From positions 9,709,832 to 9,773,831 of the forward strand of contig JAJLRJ010000013.1 in assembly GCA_024195265.1 (NCBI GenBank): a stretch of DNA of 64,000 nt. Direction: 5' to 3'. The notes below the pieces were generated by a model. It was not told where the DNA came from and did no database searches. It saw only the letters and a program-made list of their open reading frames with translations. Source of the stretch: Dendrophyllia cribrosa (lineage: Eukaryota; Cnidaria; Anthozoa; Scleractinia; Dendrophylliidae). Below are positions 52,612-63,907 of this stretch, in pieces. Numbering within the stretch: position 1 is the first letter of the stretch; each line of letters opens with the position of its first letter. A program made the translations under genes and the position numbers.

Positions 52612-53560
52612 GCGACTGGCAAGGTTTTGATATGTCGGGAAAATCCCAGATGATCGGGGATTTTGTCATTTCAGTGGCTGTTTCTCGGCCGTCCCATTTG
52701 TTACCAATATTGGAAAGAACTGTCGGAAAATACAGCTGTCCAAACGATGTCTGTGATTGGCGAACGATACAATTGATATATCACTTGAACAATGCCCTTA
52801 TCCTTAATCCCTATCCCAGCGGGACAAATCTATTGTTTTCTTAGCGAATCACAGACATCGTTTGGACAAGTGCAGGACGACCCCAATTTGTGGGCGCTTG
52901 TTTTTTTATTATGGCCCTGTCACACTATTGCGTATCGTACTGGCGTATGCCAGCGTATGAAAAATATCACTCATACGCTGGTATACGCTGTCATACGCTA
53001 GGGGTACGTTGGCATAGGTTGTATACGTTTCAAGCATGGTCGCATACGGTGACATACGCTGACATACGGCGAGGCAGAAAAATTTTTTTAAGCATGCTTA
53101 AAAATTTTGTGCGTATTCGAACGTATGGTTTATACGCTAAGCATACGCTAGGCATACGCTGAATACGCGAGAGTTACGCTGGAGGTACGTTACTCATAGG
53201 TCAAGTAAGCTGGTCATTTTGTGCGTATGAAAATTATTTTATGAATTTCCATACGCAACTCATACGTTTCTCTCATACGCAATAGTGTGACAGGGCCTTT
53301 AGAGGCTTGGAACCGAGCTAAACATGCCGACGTCCCAGATAGTCAAAATTTATGTTTTCTTAAGTCGTGAATGATCGCCGACCTTCGCAGTAATCTGAGA
53401 TGCGTCTTAAAAATAGAAACGCTCCAGATTTTTCCGATTAATCCCCGACCATCCCAAGCGACTGGGAATGTCTACTATTTCGTGTTGTCTTAAGTCTGCA
53501 AAATCTGGGACAGTCGAAAAACAGCGAAATCCCCGATTAACGCGGAATATTGGTAAATCT
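52612..53560. mobile_element. Nest of MITEs (CGGGAAAATC family outside)
   Basis: The outer parts (gatatgtcgggaaaatcccag at 52630; cccgaccatcccaag and aaatctgggaca at 53440-53520) resemble the MITE at 36990. Inside are an inverted pair, gtccaaacgatgtctgtgatt (52739) with its complement at 52842-52862, and a complete MITE at 52913-53297. Confidence 0.5.
52913..53297. mobile_element. MITE with internal CATACGC repeats, 385 bp
   Basis: Perfect inverted ends of 23 bp beginning ggccctgtcacactattg. Inside, about twenty copies of catacgc or gcgtatg in both orientations. Confidence 0.85.
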
Positions 53561-53580
53561 GTGCAGGAAGCACATTTTAA

Positions 53581-54266
53581 TACTCAAGCAGTTTAAGGCC
53601 TGGGTTTAAAGTCTGTTCGGAAAATATTGTTGACACTTAATATCTTCGGCTAGTTGACTGGACCAGATTGAAATTTTCCCTGAATGTTAATATCGACGTC
53701 TTCTTCTGCCGTAACGCATAAGTTTGGTCACATGACATGTCACGTGTTCAAAATTTTAAAATTAAGCAATTCGGCGATATGCCAGCGAATTTTCTTTGTA
53801 TAGTTAAATAAATTAGCTTTTCCAATGGAGGTTGAACATATTTAACCTTCTACGTTTGGAATGATTGTCCTCGAGTTTTAAAAAATTACAGTTATAGATA
53901 ATCAAAGGTTAAATTTTGGACTTAAAAATGACTTTTGTCCTCAGAAAATGTTTTTAGAGAACCATGGAAGATCATTCCAAACGTGAAGGGCCGATATTTA
54001 ATCTGCATCAGAAAAGCGTTTTTATTTTATGTTTTCTCTTAAACCCATCAGCAATTCGTCAAATATTTACTATTTTCAGAAAAATGGCAACGTGACATGT
54101 CACACGTGACTTATGGGAAACCTTATTATATTTAAAAATGATAAGAATGATAAGACCTTTCAATGTGTCAAATTTCGATTCAGTTCCATTCTCTTTGTTA
54201 AAGTTATCACGAATAAACTATTTTCCCGGTAAGAGCCTTTGACCCAGGCATTAAACTACTTGAGTA
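53581..54266. mobile_element. Inverted-repeat element, about 690 bp
   Basis: Starts tactcaagcagtttaaggcc and ends with the near-complement ggcattaaactacttgagta. Inner pair cacatgacatgtcacgtg / cgtgacatgtcacacgtg. Confidence 0.65.
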
Positions 54267-54329
54267 CGATTGCTCCGTGACTGCAGATCCTGAGATCTGG
54301 GAGTTAATTAGTATTATCAAGCCAACCCG

Positions 54330-54985
54330 TCCTCCTCTCTGAATTTACGATTATCGTTAAGTGTCAAATTGCTCTGAATTTACGATTATAGTTAATTCAG
54401 AACACTGACAGTCTGAAAGGAATTCTGGGAAATCAGCATTTTTGTTGAAAAAGAACAATCCTTAGTGTTCGGACAGGACTCGAACCTACGACCCTTCGCT
54501 GACTTATCCTCTCTTCTAACCATTAGACCACCACGCTGCTGGTTGAGCAAACATCAATTTTTTAACATAATAAAATTCATGCGCTTATTCTACACCCTGT
54601 AGTAAGCCTATAAAATCACTCGCTTGAAAATAATTTTAGAAAGTAAATGGAAAAGCTTGATCACCAAACCTCAACAAAAAGCTAACCATTTGAAATCAGC
54701 GCTTAGGCCTAATCACTGTAGATCAATGATATTCTATGCAAGACTCAAATAAATATCTTGCAGATATAATTTCCCATCGCCTTGTTGTTCGGTGGTCTAG
54801 TGGTAAGAAGACGTTCCTAGTAGCGGTAGTTCCGGGTTCGAATCCAGTCCAAATAAGATGGGTTTTTTTATTTCTTCTTTTCTGAAATGTCCTGGGAAAC
54901 AGTGTTCTAAATTAACTATAATCGTAAATTCAGAGCAATTTGAGAATAAACGATAATCGTTAATTTCAGAGAGGAGATCATGTTG
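54330..54985. repeat. Two tRNA-derived SINE-like copies, head to head
   Basis: The left copy (minus) has an A box tggtctaatggtta (about 54518-54533) and a B box ggttcgagtcc (about 54475-54486). The right copy (plus) has tggtctagtggta (about 54792) and ggttcgaatcc (54835). Both continue into a shared tail: aactataatcgtaaattcag, agcaatttga, acgataatcgt. T-stems mispair in the right copy, so neither is a functional tRNA. Confidence 0.65.
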
Positions 54986-55871
54986 ATCAAGCATGGTTGT
55001 TTAGAGAAGAAATGTTACCCGCCTGTTGTTCGCCCTTATTATGATGGGCGCAGTGAGTTTATAGGATCACAAGGTTTGGTTTTCCGTTGTGAACAGCTGG
55101 CAGTTCCCTCAAACTCGGACTAAATGTGTCGGAAAATTTCCCCGCGCTCCCGTCCAAAGTTGGAAATGCTAACTCAATCGATCGGACAATACTTTCTACT
55201 GACTCGTCCCCAGTCGTCTCCCTTGGCAAGACGCAGGAGACGCGCACGGGGGATAGACATGGAACGAGAGAAGCGCGACCAAGGGAGCGCGAGGGGTGAT
55301 GGGAAGGAGGAAAAGGAAAGGGAGAGATCGTGAGATCGAAAAGTTGTGCGAGGTCGTTTATGTGTTTTTTTTTTCCCGCCGTTTATGTATTTATTAGGGA
55401 CAACTGGACAACTTAACGGATTTTGTTGGTCGGTTGCGCTACCTGAAGCGTTTTTGACATTTTAAAAATGTTAACAAGCCTGACACGACTCCTGTGGGTT
55501 TCGTGTTGTTGTGTACATAGCTCTTACGAGTGTATCTTTTAAAGATTTTATTTTCTTGTAAGAGCATTTTATTTTAATTACGTGCCTGAGAGATTTTTCC
55601 TTTAAGATCAAAATTGAGATATAACTGGTTTGTTGTTCTCAATGTTATCGATTCTTTCATCTTACGAACTCAAGGTCTAAGAGTGGTACTATTCTATAAT
55701 AAAAAGTTCTTTGGCCAGTCGCAGTTTTAAAAAGGGGGGATGTTAAGCATTTGAGAGTTTAATTTCTAGTGGTGCGGGTCGACACATTGCCACGCCTTAT
55801 GAACTGTTCAGACAAATAAGTAACCTCCAAGTAACCTTTCATCCGTTAGCGGATGTTGTATAAGTAAAATT
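54986..55871. other. No gene seen
   Basis: Contains a purine-rich stretch (about 55250-55330). No supported coding region. Confidence 0.4.
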
Positions 55872-57160
55872 ACTGGAATGAATTACATATAAGTTCAGAA
55901 TAAACATAATCTTATCTTAAATGTCGTATATTGTCGTCCTTGTAGCTGTGAACGGCAAATTTTATCGATTTGAAGGGTTTTACCAGAGCGTACAATAGAG
56001 AGAAGCTGGGGAAATAAACAGTGGCGAACTTTACACTCACCAACTTCACTCCGGGAGTGAAGCGAATGGCGAGTGATCGAGTGCATGAAGCCCAGCAAGA
56101 CGCCATTCGCTTCACCCCAGGATGGTGAGTGTACTGAAAAGTTTGCCGCTGTTTATTTTACCCTACTTCCCCTCTCACAGGACGAATTTAAGAAAGGTCA
56201 TTTGTTTGCAAACGGCGTGACTGTTACAGGCCGGCATCCGATTCCTGGATTTCTTGCTATTATTCAGGGTCTGGCGCTTCGAGTTTTGGACGGATTTCAA
56301 TGGCGTGAGAACAAATCTCTGGATTCAGCTTGCTTGGTAAACGGTTTGAAATCTGGGCGATGGAAATTTCCTGGTGAAAATCGGCTCGACGCTGGACCGG
56401 TCCAAAATCCAGCTTTCCTCCCTTGTGTCTTTATTATACGCTCAGGTAAACGTCTGGCGCAAAACCCTTCAAATCGCTAAAATTCGCTTTTTTCAGCTAC
56501 AAGGACGACAACACACGACATTTAACCCTATTCGGCCTGGGCTTTCTTTTTTTTTGAGTTCCTGAGCCTGGGGGGGGGGGGGGGGCCCTCGTAACTTCAA
56601 GAACATTAAGGCTATTACAATAAAACCTAGAGGGTACATAGTACGTCCAAAACTGTCTCCTTTGCGGTCCGCACAATGGAATGATAACGTCATATGACGT
56701 AGTTATTAGGTAATTAGTTATACGGCCGCCATCTTGGATCCGCCATCTTGGATTTCTGAAATTTTTTAAAACCTCTTAAAAACCGTCCAAATTGACTCAA
56801 AATTAATCAAAACCAATAAATAAACGCTAAATGACGTAAAAATGTAAAAGTTATAGCAATAAACATTGTTTTTCTTCATTCAAAGGTACAAATATGCAAA
56901 TTTCGAAAAACATGGCTGTCAAAATCTTGTTGCCATGGAAACATCAAGTCACGTGATCAATAAATTGTCATATCAAATTGTTGCCAGATAAATTTTAGGA
57001 AAAGTCACAAAGTTTGATGGCGGTTGAATACATATTAAAGAAGTTATGAATGTTGAAAGTTACCGCGGACACTTTGTGACCCCCCCCCCCCCCCCCCCCC
57101 AGGCCGAATGGGGTTAAGGTAAGATTATCTTTATTCTGAAATTATATGTAAATATTCAAA
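55872..57160. mobile_element. Foldback element interrupted by a TTAA element
   Basis: The left arm 55872-56000 (ttcagaataaacataatctt, tcgtccttgtagctg, gatttgaagggttttac) pairs with 56410-56522 and then, after the 588-bp insert, with 57117-57160. A smaller hairpin lies at 56020-56152 (gtgaagcgaatggcg). Confidence 0.7.
56526..57113. mobile_element. piggyBac-like MITE, complete copy, 588 bp
   Basis: Begins ccctattcggcctggg and ends cccaggccgaatgggg, flanked by TTAA (56522-56525 and 57114-57117). The uninterrupted counterpart of the host foldback arm (cttatcttaaatgtcg at 55905) shows the empty TTAA site. Confidence 0.85.
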
Positions 57161-57876
57161 GCAGTGTTTCACAATAAATATGAACCTATCGATATTCTCA
57201 TACATTTCCTCTATATTTTAATAAAAATACAAACGATCACACTGCTTGAAACTTAATAACAAGACATCAAGTACAACTAAAATTAAACTTACGTTGTTTC
57301 GTATTTACGAGCTCTTAGAGCCCTTTGATTAATCCAAATCTTCACCTCATTTTGCAAACTGGATCCACCAGTAACGGCAGCTTAAATTTGGATAAGACCT
57401 GCAAATCTCCTCTTGTACGTTTTAAGTTACTTTTCTGACGTTCTTTTCTTAAAGGCAAAAAAGCTTCCATAAAAAAAGGTGATCGACCATTTTTTTCAGT
57501 TTTCTAAGGATTTAAAACTGACAAGGCCAAAGAAGGTGCACGTAGATTGCAAATATATGCGGGTATAACGTGCAATAGCAACTTGTCCATGTATTATTTT
57601 GTTGCCATGCTGTGAAAAGTCATCAACTTTTTATAACGCGGTTTTTGAATTCATGCGCCATGTCATTGTAAGAAGCCTTACAAACAAGTTTTTCCAGAAT
57701 TACAACAGCGTCGCGTCTGATGACAGAACGCATTCGTTGCTTTATCATCAAAAAATATTTCTTCGTGATCAAAACGTATTTCCGGATCTGAGGGTTGCCT
57801 TGAGTCCACATTTTGCATGTGACAAGAAGCAAACGGAATTTCTGGATCTTAAAGTCGTTGAATTCGTCTTTCAGTC
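57161..57876. other. No gene recognised
   Basis: A 94-codon frame at 57599-57883 has no recognised domain and overlaps the acceptor of the family-C gene. Not called. Confidence 0.35.
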
Positions 57877-58029
57877 ATGGTAGCAGTGGAAGCTGGTGTC
57901 TTTGTTATGTCGGCATTTGTGCTGTCCTTCGTTTACGTGTCTTTCTTAAAAAGGATGGTAAATACTTCTTCCAAAGTGAGCAGAGAAAAGGAGGAATCGC
58001 AAAAATCAAGAGATGATCATGTACAATAA
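57877..58029 (+). CDS. Family-C mini membrane protein, C2 (50 aa)
   Basis: ATG at 57877 follows two bases after an acceptor-like ttcgtctttcag. TAA at 58027-58029. Residues 2-23 are hydrophobic (VAVEAGVFVMSAFVLSFVYV), then FLKRMVNTSSKVSREKEE and a short charged end (DDHVQ). Resembles C1 in length, in placement just after an acceptor and in the juxtamembrane KRxVN...K.VS.EK. Function unknown. Confidence 0.4.
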   Translation: MVAVEAGVFVMSAFVLSFVYVSFLKRMVNTSSKVSREKEESQKSRDDHVQ

Positions 58030-58529
58030 ATGGGAACGAAACGCTGTGATGGAAAGCGGCGACACTTTAAACAAGTAAACGGAACTTCATTGAAATGATC
58101 CGTGCTTACATTTAGTCTGGCAGTACACAAAGGCATTCAATGGACTTAATTCAGTGCATCCTACCATTTTTTCCTTATTTCCAGAAACTCAAGAACTGAT
58201 TAGAATTGAGACTAGCGACAGTGAAGGATGATGTCGCCATAGACAGTCCTTTTAATGACTATAGACAATCATGTAGCATTTAATTACCTTTGAATGTGCT
58301 AGCCTCAAAACACCGTGTGCCCATATCGTTAAATTTAGTTTTTCATTTATTTTGTACTAGCGATATGCTTTAACACGCAGAAGTGACGTTTCGATGAATC
58401 TATAGTCCACATCCATGTATATAGTTACGTATGCGCAAAAATAACATGTCATAATAATCAAATAAAATCATTTTAAACTATCTTCTTTTGTAACAAAGCT
58501 TGAACAAAGTCAGTTGTATCACGCTGTAC
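58030..58529. other. No gene seen
   Basis: Probable 3' region of C2; aataaa occurs at 58462-58467. Confidence 0.4.
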
Positions 58530-58815
58530 AGGCTGATTTACACGTTACAACTTTGTCACAGGCGATTTTTTGTAGCGCGCGCCGCTTGTCAGGCGAAAAT
58601 TGTATACAACTCGCATCATATAACATTTAAGTGGCTACGATTGTCGTAGGGTTTTAAAACATGTTTTAAAATCCTACAACTTTTTTCGTGTTGCATGCAA
58701 CAGTTATGAGTGAGTTGTAGGCTGATTTAGACGAAGCGATTCCTGTTGTATGAATGACGTGAGCAGGTTGCATGCGATAGTTGTTGGCAAAAGTTGTGCC
58801 GTCTAAATCAACCTT
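58530..58815. mobile_element. MITE, about 290 bp
   Basis: The left end aggctgatttacacg pairs with the right-end complement aggttgatttagacg. The motif gttgcatgc occurs twice inside. Confidence 0.55.
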
Positions 58816-59544
58816 ACCAGTCCTTGTCTGAGCTAATGGTAAACTAAAGCATAAAAAGACTGCTTATTTTCTCAGGTTTCTTTTCAATCCAGTTTTTTTG
58901 TCGTTTAAAACGTTTTGACTGAGCACGATGAAATCGCTAAAACTTCAGCAAGTTGCATTGGATAAATAGAACAAAATCCGGGAAATTTATCCTCGTTCTA
59001 AAATTGAGAATTTTCGATGCCAGTAAATATTAACGCACGAAACGATTAAAAACAAACATCAATATTACATTAATGGAGACATAAACGCTATTTTGTTTTG
59101 TTTCCATCTTTTGCATCTTACAAAAAATATAAACATTTTAATCAGCATATCGTTCATTATTGTTGACTCAAACAAATGAACCTTTTCAAACATCCTGATA
59201 TTTCGTGCGATATAATCAAAATTATTGTTTTGATCAAATAAGTAAATAGTTTCACGGTACCTGCTATTGAAGTACTTGTTTATGACCGCAGATACCCCAC
59301 AAGAAGCCTGCGAAAACATGTTTGGAGCTTGTTTTGTGACACAACAGGCTTTCGTATAATCCTGTTTCCAAAGATTTTCCTGGCAGAGATTTTCCGTTTA
59401 AATTGTTTTTGCTTTTTTTAACGCATTCACAAACAGGTTTGGCACAGGAAAGGCACACAGACAGCCCACTTTCCCTCTCTGTATTAAAGTACGCGCTTGC
59501 TCGTTTTCCGTCGACTCAAATTGAACTTAATGTATTGTTGACCA
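58816..59544. other. No gene seen
   Basis: Nothing recognised. Confidence 0.4.
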
Positions 59545-60576
59545 AAGCCTGGTTTTCACTAGCGACATCAACCATAAGCATAAGCGGAAGCATAAGAATT
59601 TGCATCAAGTGAAAACAACATTGAGATAAGCATAAGATAGATCCTTATGCTTATGGACATAAGCACTGTTAAAGTGTATATGACAGATTTTTTTTTATTT
59701 GCTTGAAGGAATCTACATGTACATGGTGTTCTTATAAGAAAGTCGAAAAAGAGCTTTTTCGATATCGATTTTCTTTTCCGTGTCTTAGCCGTCTAAAAAC
59801 GTGAAATTTCACTTACGGTGGGGTACAAAACCGCGCAAGAAGAAAGACTGGAAATAGTCCGCTGTGACGTCAAGGTTTCTCGGTTCCTCGCATTTTTTGG
59901 TGCGCCGTGAGGAAGAAACATGGTTCTATTAAGGTGTGTTGTCTATGATTGTAGCAACACGCACCAAAAAAACGGAGGAACTGAGAAACCGCGACACTGG
60001 CATTCTTATATTGACGTCACAGCGGATTATTTCCAGTCTTTCTTCTTGCGCGGTTTTGTAACACACCGGAAGTGAAATTTCATGTTTTTAGACGGCTAAA
60101 TCACGTAAATCAAGTAAAATCGATATAGAAAAACTTTTTTCGACTTTCTTATCACAACGCCATGTAGATTCCAACAAGCAAATGAAAAAAAATCTGTCAT
60201 ATACATTAAAGGCCCGTTTACACATGCGATTTTTGATGCGATTTTTGTCGCGCTCTCCAATGCAACTTTTGTCGCAAGTGCAAACCAGCGGCGATTTCCT
60301 GTGCGATTCGGGTGCGACATTTGCTGTGATTTGCTGCTTCTCAAAAATCGCTTCCAAGTTGCATCAGGTCTCGAACATGTTGGAAACCGCTGCGACATCG
60401 CGCGACAAATCCGGCACTGAAATCGCTGCTAGTTTACACACGCGATTGGAAGATGCAACCTGCGCGCGACAAAAATTGCACCGAAAAGTGCGACAAAAAT
60501 TGCACCAACAATCGCCTGTGTAAACGGACCTTTATGCTTCCGCTTATGCTTATGTCGCCAGCGAAAGCCAGGCTTA
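59545..60576. mobile_element. Nested inverted-repeat elements, three levels
   Basis: Outer ends are aagcctggttttcactagcg and its complement at 60576, with cataagcataagcggaag beside each. Inside, arms 59671-59870 and 59990-60205 pair (cgcgcaagaagaaagactgg and its complement). A third MITE (60211-60530) is inserted in the right shoulder. The centre (59919 onward) reads CVVYDCSNTHQKNG, vaguely like the start of a THAP zinc finger. Confidence 0.7.
60211..60530. mobile_element. MITE, GGCCCGTTTACAC family
   Basis: Ends ggcccgtttacacatgcgat and atcgcctgtgtaaacggacc. Many internal gcgattttt / aaaaattgc repeats. A decayed relative lies at 17330-17460. Confidence 0.7.
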
Positions 60577-61003
60577 AAAGCCCACAAGCAAATTTCGAGT
60601 ACATAAGAGCATTTTTGTCCCAAAAATCATTTGTGGCGATGCCATTAGTTAACGTATCTTGTTCTTTGGGCTCTTCGTTGTGTGTGAACACAAAGGTGAA
60701 CGCTTTTTTATCAGTTGACCTTGTTTATTTTCTACACAGCTACTTTAACAAACTTTAGAAATTATATTACTGAGTACAGAAATAATTTAGTATTTTTAAG
60801 GTTTTGGGTTCAAAACAGCACCAAATTAAAACTAAGTACCTTTGTCCAACACAAAATAAAGAACATTTAAAGAACACTAAGAGGAAGACATTAAGTAAAC
60901 TTTCGAAGAGAAAATAGATCATAATCAGAGTTTTAGCAAGTTTCCCAAGACAGAAGCGATAAACTTGAAAAAATTAGCCCAATTAGCCCACAATGTGGGT
61001 GAT
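60577..61003. other. No gene seen
   Basis: Nothing recognised. Confidence 0.4.
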
Positions 61004-61154
61004 GTCGCAGCTCTTAGAAGGTCTCACACCATTGGCTTGCCAACCTTAGAGATAACAATAGGACAAACAACACAACAATGGACCCTAACCCTAAAAACAA
61101 TAGCAGCTGTGTTTTACAAGGCCAATGACAATAGAGGCTTCTAAGAGCTGCGAC
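61004..61154. mobile_element. MITE, 151 bp
   Basis: Perfect 17-bp inverted ends, gtcgcagctcttagaag. Confidence 0.7.
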
Positions 61155-61714
61155 CCTACTGGAAACAGTTTGTTTGTTAGATGTCATGTGACAATGAATC
61201 AACGAATCAACGAATCAACGCGCGCGTTGTATTGAGAAAAACTCCAGCTATATAACAACAATTGGTATTACTTGGATAGCCCTAAAACACGAGTCACTTG
61301 AAGTTCTCATCCCACCCACTTGGCTACACAGGTCTGTTCTCTAAATATCAACAATGTTTTTGCGAGATAAGTTGCACAAATAATTGTTACGTGTAAGAGC
61401 ACCTTTATTGGTCTAAAAATTTGCCATGACTTTTTTTTGTGTTTACATGGCTAACAAAAACAGCACGGGGAGTTTGATTCTTTTTAGCCGTTTCAATCCC
61501 TGATATAATGAAGGCTATACAAGCAAGACATCATTTTCAAAGGTTTGTGGATGGGAAGCCCAAAAAAGACCACCGTCTTTTTCTAGAATGTATATCAACA
61601 ATGGCTTCCGTTCAAGTACAGAGCTTTTTTACTATTTCCCTGATAAGAATGATATCATTAAGACGCTGGCCATCACAACATTGCCTTGTTACTCCTCTTA
61701 CAGAAAACCTCTTG
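61155..61714. other. No gene seen
   Basis: Short repeat aatcaacgaatcaacg at about 61196. No gene. Confidence 0.4.
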
Positions 61715-62090
61715 TTAAACACGGACCCGCGCTATAAAAGGGATAGCTCCGCCCCCTCTTTGTCACACCATCACTGCTTCAACGGCTAATCAAAGATGGC
61801 TGACACTGCGAGCAACACGGAGGAAGACCGTTGCCCCAAATTCTACCTTCACCAGCTCAATCTTGTGTAGGATTTATATTTCACGAAAATAAAACTAAAA
61901 ACATTATTTGAATTTATGCGCCTTGTAGCATGAATATAATATTTTAGCTTGCCAAATTTGAATTTCGCGCCGGTAACGGTTCTCCATTGGCGAGCGGATG
62001 CAAGTGATGTTGACAGTTCGGTGTCAAGTGTGAAATGACTGGCGGCTTGGCCAGGCCAAGGTTCCTTTAAAAGCGCGGGTCCGTGTTTAA
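61715..62090. mobile_element. Inverted-repeat element, about 376 bp
   Basis: ttaaacacggacccgcgct at the left and agcgcgggtccgtgtttaa at the right are exact complements. Confidence 0.65.
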
Positions 62091-62337
62091 GCCAGTTCGG
62101 TAAAGGAATGACAGGATTGCTACTTAGAACGATCCAGTGAATCAATCAGAACGTGAAGCAAATACATGTCGCCGACGCGAACAAGTCACGATTGGTTTTG
62201 GTTTTACTTCTGATTGGTTGAGATAGTGGCGCAAGATGTTTTTAGCCAATCACAAAACACAGTAATGGAAAATCAAAGCGATAGCTACATTACTGTACTT
62301 TTGACACTCAATTGAAAACCGCTCTATTTCGATCCCG

Positions 62338-62437
62338 TCCCGATTCTCAGACATTCTGAGGTCGTGCGCTCACAATCATTCTCTTCTCTCAGAGCAAGCG
62401 ACCTCTGACCGGCTGAGAATCAGAATCAGAATCCCTG
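62338..62437. repeat. Short foldback
   Basis: gattctcagacattctgagg pairs imperfectly with cctctgaccggctgagaatc. Confidence 0.55.
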
Positions 62438-62524
62438 CACCAGATTTAACAGATAAAAAAAACTGTACCTATTAATATAAAATATACTGTGTTATATTAC
62501 CAAACGAATTGCATTAGACTAATA

Positions 62525-63907
62525 CTAGAAGGGAATATTAAATGGATAATGGGGATGGCCGGCATCTCTTGGTACTTTCTTTCCCTCGACCTAAAAAAAA
62601 ATACAGCTCTGTCTTAATGTAAAATACAAAAGCACAGAGGAGAAGTGTCCCTAAATGGAGGTGCCCTCTTTATGCAGGTTTTGCTGGTTTTTGTTAATAA
62701 TTAACCACCTGAACAAAACTGTCTGGTTTCCTAACTTGGGATGCCACCAACTGTAAAATGCAAGTTTCAAATTGCAACAGCAACCTTGGACTGTTTTTAA
62801 AACAGTCAATTTCAACTGTCAATACAATTTAATTATGGCACAAAATACAATGTCAATGTCATACAATATTTGTATTTTATATAAAGATCTATATGCCATA
62901 ATCACTGAGAATAGAGCTCAAGCTTTTAATATTGTTATCACTTTTGTGGTTAGAGTACAGTAAAATCTTGTCAATCTTCTTTGGTGGGCACAAAAACTAT
63001 TATTAAACTATCCCCTTACAATGTAATTAAAGGAGGTTCAAATGTCATGTGGGATGTTCAACCACTCATTGCACCCTTACCTTAATAGAGGCGTCCCTTA
63101 TAGAAGTAAAAATTGAAGGCTTCTGGGCAAGAATGTCATAAGTGACTTTTTGGAAAATTTTAACTGAAATCTTGCTTTTTTGGCCTTAAAAGGGACTCGC
63201 TTGCCAAAATTTTGACTGGATCATGTAAATACATGTATGACTAAAGGGATTTCAACCAGCTCAATATATCTTCTATTTTCGAACACAATAAAATTTTACA
63301 GTGTATTTTGAAAAGATAATTAGAGTGTCCTAAAGCCCAAAACATTTTCTCAAAGATGTGAATTCCCCCCACCCCCCCCCCCCCCCCCCCCCCCCTCATA
63401 CTGCTAAGGCTAAGCATATTCTTGCATTTTTTAAGCCACTTTGCAAAAAGTTTAACCAAAATTGTCTACCAAACATGATCAAAAATGTTTCTACTTAATA
63501 GAAAACAGTTTTCATTTGTTCATTGTTTCAAAAAAGGAATTTGGCGAAATAAGTTTGCGAGCGGTCCATCTTAGCAGTCCGTATTTCAAAATTCAAACCA
63601 CTCAGGGAACCAATCAGAATGCTCCTTTTCATTGTGGACCAGTTTGCCGTATGTAATAAATATACTGTGCTGCCCTTACTGAAAACCATGACAGTCACTT
63701 TTCTACAATGGCATGCAAGAATATTCTGTTTGAGAGTGTTAGTTTTAAAGAGGTTCAACTGTGTTTTTTTTTTTTAATTTATGAGCCTTCATGGTTGGTC
63801 ATGTTGTTCACTCGACTTACCTCTATCATAGGAACACAGGCTCGGAAAGGAATGTTGAAGGATTCCATCACCTTCATATCTTCAGCTGACATTTCAAAGT
63901 CAAACAC
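62525..63907 (-). CDS. Aldo-keto reductase, last two coding exons (partial)
   Basis: Exon 63821-63907 is bounded by acceptor ttttaatgtag and donor GAG|gtaagt. It encodes VFDFEMSAEDMKVMESFN followed by IPFRACVPMIE. A 1,230-bp phase-0 intron separates it from exon 62525-62590, which has acceptor tgtatttttttttag, encodes VEGKKVPRDAGHPHYPFNIP plus F and ends in TAG. The VFDFExxxEDM block and the HPHYPF C-terminus are typical of AKR1-type NADPH-dependent aldehyde/ketone reductases, which reduce carbonyls in the cytosol. The catalytic Asp-Tyr-Lys-His residues lie on upstream exons beyond the right edge. The assignment rests on 50 residues plus correct splice sites. Confidence 0.8.
63372..63395. repeat. 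Poly-C tract (24 nt) in the reductase intron
   Basis: Run of 24 C after six C and one A. Confidence 0.9.

Noticed and set aside
55124..55333. Arg/Glu-rich 69-codon frame
   Set aside because: Purine-rich low-complexity sequence; no start context or homologue.
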